Assembly (NCBI GenBank): GCA_013696915.1
Contig: JACCXR010000382.1
Coordinates: 1-10,707, forward strand
Length of the DNA stretch: 10,707 nucleotides
Source of the DNA: Euzebyaceae bacterium
GTDB lineage: Bacteria > Actinomycetota > Nitriliruptoria > Euzebyales > Egibacteraceae
Direction: 5' to 3'
The notes beneath the pieces are model-generated. The model saw only the letters and a program-made list of their open reading frames with translations, was not told the DNA's origin and did not search any database. Below, piece after piece: positions 1 to 4,805 of this stretch. The number at the start of each line of letters is the position of its first letter. The stretch's first letter is position 1. Position numbers and translations under genes: made by a program.

Positions 1-202
1 GCGAGCGGACGGGCGACGAGGCGCAGCGCCGCGGTTCACCGGGCCGCTCGCGCACAGGATCCGTCCCGCGGGGCGGGCGCCGCACCGTCACCGCGGCTCG
101 CAGGGCTCGCACAGAACCGCGTGCTCCGCAGCCCGACGCCACCGCAGCCCGGGGCGCCGGCCGCCCGCGGCTGCGGCGGCCACTCGTGATCGACCATCTC
201 CC
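1..202. other. left edge, no supported gene
   Basis: I see no convincing gene here. All three forward frames are open or nearly so, as expected at this GC content. Two (ending at TGA 187-189 and TGA 204-206) have mostly G/C third positions, but their translations are rich in Arg, Pro and Ala with no recognisable motif. The frame ending at 204-206 would overlap the GTG at 203 in a GTGA arrangement, so the tail of an upstream plus-strand gene cannot be excluded. No hairpin with a T-run is visible. Confidence 0.4.
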
Positions 203-490
203 GTGAACCGGGCCTCCGCTGTGACCACACAGCAGGCGCGGGCTCTGCTCGGCCTGGGGCCGGCGGCCTCGAGGGACGACACCGACCGGGCGTTCCGGGC
301 ACTGGCGGCAGCCCACCACCCCGACCGCGGTGGCGACCCAGCCACGTTCCGTGTGCTCGTCGCCGCGCGGGAGACGCTGCGCACGTCCCGGCACCCCGCG
401 CCGGTCGTGTTCTACCGCAGGTCCTGGTGGCGGGACCTCCTGCGCCTCGTGACGAACCACGCGCGCCCCAGAGAGCCCCGCGTGCAGTGA
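203..490 (+). CDS. small J-domain (DnaJ-like) protein
   Basis: A 95-residue protein made almost entirely of a J domain. It has a helix resembling the usual J-domain entry (ARALLGLGP, residues 12-20), then FRALAAAHHPDRGGD with the HPD tripeptide at residues 39-41, the loop that stimulates Hsp70 ATPase activity in this family. A third helix follows (VLVAARETLR, 51-60). There is no Gly/Phe linker, zinc centre or C-terminal substrate-binding domain, so it is not DnaJ itself. It is more likely a stand-alone J protein that recruits an Hsp70 to a specific client, which cannot be named. The tail (71-95) is Arg/Trp-rich. The start is uncertain: GTG 203 and GTG 221 are both in frame and neither has a clear ribosome-binding site. 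The gene converges with the AmaP-like gene, the two stops being 2 bp apart. Confidence 0.75.
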   Translation: MNRASAVTTQQARALLGLGPAASRDDTDRAFRALAAAHHPDRGGDPATFRVLVAARETLRTSRHPAPVVFYRRSWWRDLLRLVTNHARPREPRVQ

Positions 491-492
491 GG

Positions 493-1059
493 TCAGCGGA
501 CGCGGGGAGCTTCCCGCCGCGTCGGCCGCAGACGGATGTCCGCGTTCACCTCAGCCACGCCAACCGCCCGCTGCACCCGCTGCAGCACGTCCTCGCTGCC
601 CTGACGGACGGCATCGAGGTCCGCGTCCGCGAGTGTGTCGACGCGGGCGACGAGCTTCGGGACCGGGCCGTACCCGACCATGCGGACGGACGCATCGACG
701 ACCTGCGGCACGCGACGCAGGTCCGCGCTCGCCGCGCCGGCGACCGCTGAGGCGTCGAGCGTCGTGCGTCCCCGCTCCCCGCGGTCCAGCTGGACGGTGC
801 CGACGCCGGGACCGCCGTAGCGCGCGGAGGCCTCACGCCACGCGATCCACAGGCCCAGGAGGAGCAGCAGCGCCAAGACCACGAAGATGACCGGCCACCA
901 CAGATCCGGCCTGCCGAGCACCGTGTCGGCGGCGCGTGCGTAGCTGTCGGCCGGCTGCTCGACGGGGATGGCGCCCGCAGCGGCGAGCAGCCCCACAACG
1001 CCCGCCGCCGCCAGCAGCAGGCCGAGCAGTGCGAGCCAGAAGCGGTTCGCGGCATCCAT
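493..1059 (-). CDS. amaP: AmaP-like Asp23 membrane anchor protein
   Basis: A 188-residue membrane protein. Two hydrophobic helices near the N-terminus (about 8-30 and 54-75, the second WWPVIFVVLALLLLLGLWIAW-like) flank a short loop. A soluble domain follows (about 95-178) with the alternating Val/Ala pattern and the VNADIRLRP ending of an Asp23-like fold. In Gram-positive bacteria AmaP anchors Asp23 family proteins to the membrane; I infer the same role from the architecture and from being the last gene of an Asp23 operon. ATG 1059-1057 overlaps the preceding stop by one base (TGATG), so translation is probably coupled; an AAGGA sits 12 nt upstream. The same frame stays open far upstream, but that extension runs antisense-like through the DUF6286 gene and is not real. 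The gene name is by family analogy. Confidence 0.8.
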   Translation of the reverse strand: MDAANRFWLALLGLLLAAAGVVGLLAAAGAIPVEQPADSYARAADTVLGRPDLWWPVIFVVLALLLLLGLWIAWREASARYGGPGVGTVQLDRGERGRTTLDASAVAGAASADLRRVPQVVDASVRMVGYGPVPKLVARVDTLADADLDAVRQGSEDVLQRVQRAVGVAEVNADIRLRPTRREAPRVR

Positions 1060-1598
1060 CAGTTGACCCGTTCCTTCGCCTGACGCACCGAGACCGCCGG
1101 CCGGTACCGGCCCGCCAGCCGGAGCTCCTCGACGGACTCCCCCACCGACTGGCGCAGCCGGCCCCGGACCTCGGCCGGGTCCGTGCCCGGTGGCACGGCG
1201 GCCGTGACCTTGGCCCCGCGTCGACGCGCCCGGACGCGGGCGCCGAGCACGGCGGAGTCGTCCATCGCCGTGTGTCGGAGCCGTTCCTCGAGGCCCCGAG
1301 CGTCGATGCTCACCTGGCGGTGCCGGTCGTCGTCGCGAACGTCCAGCGCGCGCGGCCGCCGGGGAGCCAGCTGCGCGAGCAGCAGCAACAGGCCCACCAC
1401 CACCACCGCCAGGAGGATCACGACGAGGGTCGGGTGGTCCCAGCGCAGTTCGGACAGCGACCGGTGCACGAGGCTCCGGTCGACCAGCCACGCCGGGCGC
1501 CCCAGCAACCCGAGCGCCGCCTCGATGATCGCGATCCCGGCCGCACAGGCCAGCGCGAGGCCCAGGAGCAGTCCGGTCAGCCGGTTGACCAATCTCAC
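1059..1598 (-). CDS. DUF6286 two-TM envelope protein
   Basis: A 179-residue protein that I recognise as DUF6286-like. The N-terminus RLVNRLTGLLLGLAL begins a first membrane helix (about 8-30); a loop with GRPAWLVDR follows, then a second helix (about 57-78, rich in Val and Leu). A basic stretch (APRRPRALDV) leads into a soluble domain (about 95-175) with the pattern RGLEERLRHTA...ARVRARRRGAKVTAAV. This layout parallels AmaP, and DUF6286 genes commonly accompany asp23/amaP genes in actinobacteria; their biochemical role is unknown to me. The start is GTG 1598-1596, sharing GTGA with the previous stop, with an excellent AAGGAG (minus strand, 1611-1606) 7 nt upstream inside the preceding gene. 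It probably forms a membrane complex with the AmaP-like protein and the two Asp23 proteins of the operon. Confidence 0.85.
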   Translation of the reverse strand: MRLVNRLTGLLLGLALACAAGIAIIEAALGLLGRPAWLVDRSLVHRSLSELRWDHPTLVVILLAVVVVGLLLLLAQLAPRRPRALDVRDDDRHRQVSIDARGLEERLRHTAMDDSAVLGARVRARRRGAKVTAAVPPGTDPAEVRGRLRQSVGESVEELRLAGRYRPAVSVRQAKERVN

Positions 1599-1942
1599 GG
1601 ACCCGCTCCTTGCGTGCCGGCCGCCCGCAGGTCGGCGATGTGCACGTCCACGGCGACGAGGGCGAAACCCGGACCGGCGTGCTCGGCGAGCGCACCGGCC
1701 ACGGCCTGGCGGACGGCCGCGGCCAGGTCGTGCAGCGACTGCCCGTACGCGACCACCAGATAGGCCGCGATCGAGGGCGGCGACCCGGGACGCAGCCGGA
1801 TGCCCTCGATCCTCCGGCCGCCGCCGTACGTGGCGATCTCGCCGACAGTGCCGCTGTGGAACCCGACCACTCCGGGGACCCCAGCGGCCGCGGCGGCGGC
1901 GATCTGCGCCACCTCGACCGGCGACGCGTCCGCGGTGGCCAC
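1595..1942 (-). CDS. short Asp23/Gls24 family protein
   Basis: A 115-residue soluble protein with the Asp23/Gls24 fold pattern in compact form. It has an N-terminal helix (SPVEVAQIAAAAAAGVPGVVGF, a weak version of the family's 'VAKIA..AA.EVPGV' segment), a central IEGIRLRPG, then SIAAYLVVAYGQSLHDLAAAVRQAV and a C-terminal FALVAVDVHIADL matching the family's 'VEVNI.V.D' strand. No signal peptide or membrane helix is present, so it should be cytoplasmic and membrane-associated only through partners. The start is GTG 1942-1940, two bases after the previous stop (TGA-GC-GTG). No good ribosome-binding site is visible, so it probably depends on translational coupling. The stop overlaps the DUF6286 start by 4 nt. 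It is divergent from the full Asp23 protein upstream, which suggests a heteromeric rather than redundant role (inference). Confidence 0.8.
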   Translation of the reverse strand: MATADASPVEVAQIAAAAAAGVPGVVGFHSGTVGEIATYGGGRRIEGIRLRPGSPPSIAAYLVVAYGQSLHDLAAAVRQAVAGALAEHAGPGFALVAVDVHIADLRAAGTQGAGP

Positions 1943-1944
1943 GC

Positions 1945-2430
1945 TCAGCTGACGCGCCCGGTGTCTTGCTTGCCCTCGTCTTCCTGGCCGGGGAACACGA
2001 GGTCGGTCACGGCGATGTTGACCTCGACGACCTGCAGGCCGGTCATCGACTCGATGCGGTCGATGACGCTCTCGCGCACCGACTCGGCGACCTGATGGAT
2101 CGAGGCCGGATACTCGACGCTCATCGCGAGGTCCACGGCGGCCTGCCGCTCGCCGACCTCCACACCGACGCCGGCGGTGGAGTGCTCGCTGCCGCGGAGG
2201 CGTCCGACGACGCTTCCCAGCGCTCCGGAGACGGCACCGCCGAGCTTGGCGACGCCCCGCACCTCCTGGGCGGCGAGGGAGGCGATCTTGGCGACCACCC
2301 CATCCGCGATGGAGGTGGTGCCGCGGTCGCTCACGAGCTGCGATGCAGACCCCCCGCCCGAACTTGTCGTGGCGGGGCTGGTTCCGGTCTTGGCGGACGG
2401 ACGGGCGGTGGTCGGTTCGGTGTCACTCAT
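1945..2430 (-). CDS. Asp23/Gls24 family envelope stress response protein
   Basis: A 161-residue protein and the clearest family member here. After a low-complexity Ser/Thr/Pro/Gly-rich leader (1-35) come the hallmark segments: RGTTSIADGVVAKIASLAAQEVRGV (about 36-60), GVGVEVGERQAAVDLAMSVEYPASI (about 87-111), then VAESVRESVIDRIESMTGLQVVEVNIAV (about 114-141) and an acidic tail. Asp23/Gls24 proteins are abundant cytosolic proteins held at the membrane by AmaP and linked to cell-envelope stress; that role is assumed here from homology. ATG 2430-2428 has AAGGGG ten nt upstream. It lies 32 bp after the DUF2273-like gene and 2 bp before the short Asp23 gene, so all are almost certainly co-transcribed. 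No membrane helix or signal peptide is present. Confidence 0.92.
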   Translation of the reverse strand: MSDTEPTTARPSAKTGTSPATTSSGGGSASQLVSDRGTTSIADGVVAKIASLAAQEVRGVAKLGGAVSGALGSVVGRLRGSEHSTAGVGVEVGERQAAVDLAMSVEYPASIHQVAESVRESVIDRIESMTGLQVVEVNIAVTDLVFPGQEDEGKQDTGRVS

Positions 2431-2462
2431 TTCGGCGCTGCCCCTTATCCTCGATGGTCATG

Positions 2463-2642
2463 TCATTGCGACTGGCGGGAGCCGATGTACTCGCTCACGT
2501 CGATGCGGCCGCTCACGACCTGACCGACAAGGAAGCCGACGAGTCCGAGCACCGCGGTCAGGGCGGCGCTCTCGAAGCCGCCGAAGGCCCAGACCGCTCC
2601 CAGGGCCAGACCGACGAACGTCGCGAATTGGGCTGTTGTCAT
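2463..2642 (-). CDS. DUF2273-like small membrane protein
   Basis: A 59-residue protein, nearly all hydrophobic: TTAQFATFVGLALGAVWAFGG (first helix, about 4-24) and ALTAVLGLVGFLVGQVVSGR (second, about 27-46), ending in a polar IDVSEYIGSRQSQ tail. The size, two helices and position beside an asp23 gene fit the DUF2273 small integral membrane proteins of Gls24/Asp23 operons; their exact function is unknown. I chose ATG 2642-2640 over the in-frame ATG 27 nt upstream because a strong GAGGGA ribosome-binding site (minus strand, 2654-2649) stands 6 nt before it, while the upstream start would place that site inside the gene. It is the first gene of the envelope operon and sits directly behind an ECF-type promoter. 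Confidence 0.8.
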   Translation of the reverse strand: MTTAQFATFVGLALGAVWAFGGFESAALTAVLGLVGFLVGQVVSGRIDVSEYIGSRQSQ

Positions 2643-2715
2643 AGCTGGTCCCTCACGGTGGAAGTCCACGTGCCGGTCGGTCGGGCGACGCTGCAGACGT
2701 CGTTGTCCGCCCTCT
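2643..2715 (-). promoter_or_regulatory. 5' leader of the Asp23 operon with two small hairpins
   Basis: If transcription starts about 7 nt after the -10 at 2723-2727, the leader is about 73 nt. It contains CGACG/CGTCG arms around CTGCAGA (2686-2702) and GTGGA/TCCAC arms around two bases (2658-2669), the latter just upstream of the GAGGGA ribosome-binding site. Both stems are only 5 bp, so a regulatory role is unproven. Confidence 0.3.
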
Positions 2716-2722
2716 TATGACC

Positions 2723-2750
2723 TTCGATCCAGGATCGCCGAGAAAGTTCC
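2723..2750 (-). promoter_or_regulatory. ECF-type promoter for the Asp23/AmaP operon
   Basis: On the minus strand, GGAACTT (2750-2744) is followed by a 16-bp spacer and TCGAA (2727-2723). The -35 matches the classic sigma-E-type consensus GGAACTT exactly, and the -10 differs from TCAAA at one base. It lies in the only sizeable gap of the minus-strand block, upstream of the DUF2273-like gene and immediately downstream of the sigma/anti-sigma pair. The likely user is the ECF sigma factor encoded at 3384-3929 (inference). Confidence 0.65.
2725..2737. repeat. inverted repeat over the -10 region
   Basis: CGATCC-A-GGATCG is a perfect 6+6 bp inverted repeat with a one-base centre. It overlaps three of the five bases of the proposed -10 and part of the spacer, where a bound repressor would block transcription. 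It could also be chance in GC-rich DNA. Confidence 0.35.
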
Positions 2751-2761
2751 GAAACCTTTCG
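2750..2761. repeat. inverted repeat abutting the -35
   Basis: CGAAA-CC-TTTCG, 5-bp arms, lies immediately upstream of the GGAACTT element (sharing one base) in a locally AT-richer patch. It is placed where an activator or upstream promoter element would sit; function unproven. Confidence 0.3.
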
Positions 2762-2775
2762 ACCTCGCCCGGTCA

Positions 2776-3387
2776 TCAACGCTCGACGTGGAGGTCCTCG
2801 ACCGTGACGTCGACCTCCACGACCTCGAGTCCGGTCATCTGCTCGACCCGCTCGGCGACGGTGCGGCGCACCGCCTCGGCCACGTCGAGCAGACCGGGTC
2901 CGTACACCGCGGTGAGCGCGATCTCCACGGTCGCCTGCTGCGGGCCGATCTCGGCCGCCAGCCCGCGCGGACTGTGCGGTGGCGGGGGACTCCCTGGCCG
3001 CCGCGAACGCAGGGCCTGCGCCACGTGCGCCAGGCTGCCGCCGATCAGGTGGACGGCCTCGACCTCGCGCGCGGCCCCTTCGGCGATGAGCCCGACAACC
3101 CAGTCGGAGATGGTCGTCTTCCCGCGGGCGGTGACGGCCACCGTGTGCCAGCCGGCGGCCGCGGCGCGCCAGATCCGGCGCATGATCCTGTGGACGACCC
3201 GCTCCGGGAGCGCGCCCTCCGAACCGGCGAGGGCGCTCACCGGCGCCCAGGCCCGCGCGAGCTCCTCGAGCGCCGTCTGACAGTGGACACAGATCTCCTG
3301 GTGCGGCGAGCGCAGGCGCTCGTCGCCGTCGGCGACCTGCTCGACCAGGGCGTCCATGTCCGCTCCACAGGGCAGGCGCTCGTTCAT
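2776..3387 (-). CDS. zinc-finger anti-sigma-like head fused to an Asp23/Gls24 domain
   Basis: A 203-residue soluble protein in two parts. Residues 1-60 resemble a zinc-containing anti-sigma (ZAS) head: C7, then H29-x3-C33-x2-C36 followed by a helix (TALEELARAWAPV). Residues about 85-203 are an Asp23/Gls24 domain: GKTTISDWVVGLIAEGAAREVEAV, a Pro/Ser-rich break (about 129-141), ATVEIALTAVYG, then VEQMTGLEVVEVDVTVEDL. No membrane helix is present, unlike many anti-sigma factors, so it is cytoplasmic. ATG 3387-3385 overlaps the sigma stop (ATGA), with GAGG 8 nt upstream; the ATG 6 nt earlier is too close to that site. The tight coupling to an ECF sigma gene suggests it is the cognate anti-sigma factor (inference). 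The C...HxxxCxxC set resembles the ligand set of RsrA, so redox sensing is possible but not shown. Confidence 0.82.
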   Translation of the reverse strand: MNERLPCGADMDALVEQVADGDERLRSPHQEICVHCQTALEELARAWAPVSALAGSEGALPERVVHRIMRRIWRAAAAGWHTVAVTARGKTTISDWVVGLIAEGAAREVEAVHLIGGSLAHVAQALRSRRPGSPPPPHSPRGLAAEIGPQQATVEIALTAVYGPGLLDVAEAVRRTVAERVEQMTGLEVVEVDVTVEDLHVER

Positions 3388-3929
3388 GTCCATCCCCTCA
3401 ACGCGGTCAGGAGCTCGCGACGGGCTCGGTGGAGCCGACCCTTGACCGCGGGCAGCGAGATCTCCAGGGCGTCCGCGATCTCCTCGTACGTGCAACCCTC
3501 GAGTTCCCGGAGCACCAGGGGCGCCCGCCGCTCGAAGGGCAGCGCGAGCACCGCTCGGCTCACGGCTTCCAGCTGGCTGCCGACTTCGACGGCCCGCTGC
3601 GGGTCCGCGATGGCGGGAGCCGGGAGCTCGACGAGCGGAGCGGTGGACGGGCGGTCCCGCAGCAGTCGCAGGCAGCGGTTGACGACGATGCGGTACAGCC
3701 AGGTGGAGAAGGCGCTGTCGCCCCGGAACCGCTCGAGGTGGCGCCAGGCCTGCACGAAGGTGTCCTGGGTGGCGTCCTCGGCATCGGTCGGGTCGCCCAC
3801 CAGGCGCAGGGCGACCCGGTACACCTTGCCACCATGGCGGCGGACGAGCGTCTCGAAGGCGTCCGGGTTCCCCGAGCGCGCAGCCGCAACCAGCCGGGCG
3901 TCGTCGGATTCGGCGGACATGGTGAGCAT
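3384..3929 (-). CDS. ECF-type RNA polymerase sigma factor
   Basis: A 181-residue sigma-70 family protein of the ECF group, which has regions 2 and 4 only. Region 2 spans about 22-92 and includes DAEDATQDTFVQAWRHLERFRG (core binding and -10 recognition) and FSTWLYRIVVNRCLRLLRDR. After a linker rich in Pro and Ala (95-112), region 4 (about 118-175) carries LALPFERRAPLVLRELEGCTYEEIADAL and the recognition helix SLPAVKGRLHRARREL. It should direct RNA polymerase to a small regulon; the neighbouring Asp23 operon has a fitting promoter. The start is ATG 3929; an in-frame ATG at 3920 is possible and neither has a strong ribosome-binding site. The stop overlaps the ZAS-Asp23 gene (ATGA), the usual layout of an ECF sigma/anti-sigma pair. 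Confidence 0.93.
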   Translation of the reverse strand: MLTMSAESDDARLVAAARSGNPDAFETLVRRHGGKVYRVALRLVGDPTDAEDATQDTFVQAWRHLERFRGDSAFSTWLYRIVVNRCLRLLRDRPSTAPLVELPAPAIADPQRAVEVGSQLEAVSRAVLALPFERRAPLVLRELEGCTYEEIADALEISLPAVKGRLHRARRELLTALRGWT

Positions 3930-3976
3930 TCAACACCGGGGCCCGTACGGATGACGGCCCGATCGCCCGATGGACC

Positions 3977-4001
3977 GACGACCGGACCCCCATCGGGGGT
4001 T
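3977..4001 (-). promoter_or_regulatory. candidate autoregulatory promoter of the sigma gene
   Basis: On the minus strand, GGTAAAC (4005-3999, with AAC at 4001-3999) is followed by a 17-bp spacer and TCGTC (3981-3977). It shares the AAC...TC core of the Asp23-operon promoter (there AAC-N18-TC) and would give a leader of about 40 nt before ATG 3929. The match to an ECF consensus is weak. Confidence 0.3.
3986..4000. repeat. hairpin/inverted repeat in the divergent promoter region
   Basis: ACCCCC-ATC-GGGGGT, 6-bp arms and a 3-base loop, sits between the divergent sigma and ABC genes and inside the spacer of the proposed sigma promoter. Both flanking genes start away from it, so it is not a terminator for either; a shared operator is possible. 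Confidence 0.35.
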
Positions 4002-4057
4002 TACCGTGGTCGTGCCGTCGCCGGGGGCCGTCGCCCCACTGCCGCCGAGGAGAGCCC

Positions 4058-4804
4058 GTGAGTTCCGCCGCCAAGCCCGCCGCCGCGCCTGCACACCCCG
4101 CGCCCGCCCCCGCCGTCGACCGGATCCTCGTCGCGACCGGCGTGCGCAAGGTCTACCGGACCGGCGCCGTCGAGGTCGAGGCCCTCCGCGGCCTGGACCT
4201 CACCGTCCGCCGCGGCGAGTTCGTCGCCGTCATGGGGGCCTCCGGCTCCGGCAAGACCACCCTCCTCAACTGCCTCTCCGGCCTGGACGACATCGACGCC
4301 GGCACCGTCCTCGTCGAGGACGACGACCTGCACGCGATGTCCGACGCCAAGCGCACCGCGCACCGCGCGCGCCGGATGGGCTTCATCTTCCAGGCGTTCA
4401 ACCTCATCCCGGTGCTGTCGGCGGCGGAGAACGTCGAGCTGCCGCTGCTGCTGAACGGCATCGGGGCCAAGGAGTCCCGCCGGCGGGCCGAAGCCGTGCT
4501 CGACCGTGTGGGACTGGGACACCGCATCGACCACCGCCCGAACGAGCTGTCCGGCGGCGAGCAGCAGCGGGTCACGGTCGCGCGCGCGATCGCCATCGAA
4601 CCCGCCCTCATCTGGGCCGACGAGCCCACGGGCAACCTCGACACCACGACGGCCGAACGCGTCCTGGACCTCCTGCGCGAGCTGCACGCCGATGGCCTCA
4701 CGCTCGTGCTCGTCACCCACGACCCCGCGATCGGCGGGTCGGCGGAGCGGCTGATCGTCATGCAGGACGGGGCGATCGTCGACGACGCCCCGAACCGGGC
4801 CTGA
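4058..4804 (+). CDS. MacB/LolD-type ABC transporter ATPase
   Basis: A 248-residue ATP-binding subunit with every motif intact: Walker A GASGSGKTT (60-68), Q-loop FQAFNL (Q112), signature LSGGEQQR (164-171), Walker B LIWADE (184-189) followed by PTGNLD, and H-loop VTHD (H221). The PTGNLD and the short single-domain layout place it in the MacB/LolD/FtsE group, whose ATPases drive FtsX-type permeases that act mechanically on the envelope or export substrates. The first 20 residues are an Ala/Pro-rich extension not needed for the fold. The start is GTG 4058, supported by GAGGAG (4047-4052) 5 nt upstream. The stop lies one base before the permease ATG, so the two form an operon. Its substrate cannot be read from sequence. 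Confidence 0.95.
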   Translation: MSSAAKPAAAPAHPAPAPAVDRILVATGVRKVYRTGAVEVEALRGLDLTVRRGEFVAVMGASGSGKTTLLNCLSGLDDIDAGTVLVEDDDLHAMSDAKRTAHRARRMGFIFQAFNLIPVLSAAENVELPLLLNGIGAKESRRRAEAVLDRVGLGHRIDHRPNELSGGEQQRVTVARAIAIEPALIWADEPTGNLDTTTAERVLDLLRELHADGLTLVLVTHDPAIGGSAERLIVMQDGAIVDDAPNRA

Positions 4805-4805
4805 C

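Noticed and set aside
1060..1695. N-terminal extension of the AmaP-like frame up to 1695
   Set aside because: The extra 212 residues are a Pro/Arg/Gly-rich shadow of the DUF6286 gene; the ATG at 1059 with TGATG coupling is the sensible start.
1183..2523. Plus-strand open frame of 446 codons across the Asp23 operon
   Set aside because: Antisense to three clear family members; Arg-rich at first and then a mirror of the Asp23 gene.
3388..4149. N-terminal extension of the ZAS-Asp23 frame up to 4149
   Set aside because: It overlaps the ECF sigma gene and enters the divergent ABC gene with no domain of its own; ATG 3387 has a good ribosome-binding site and the ATGA overlap.
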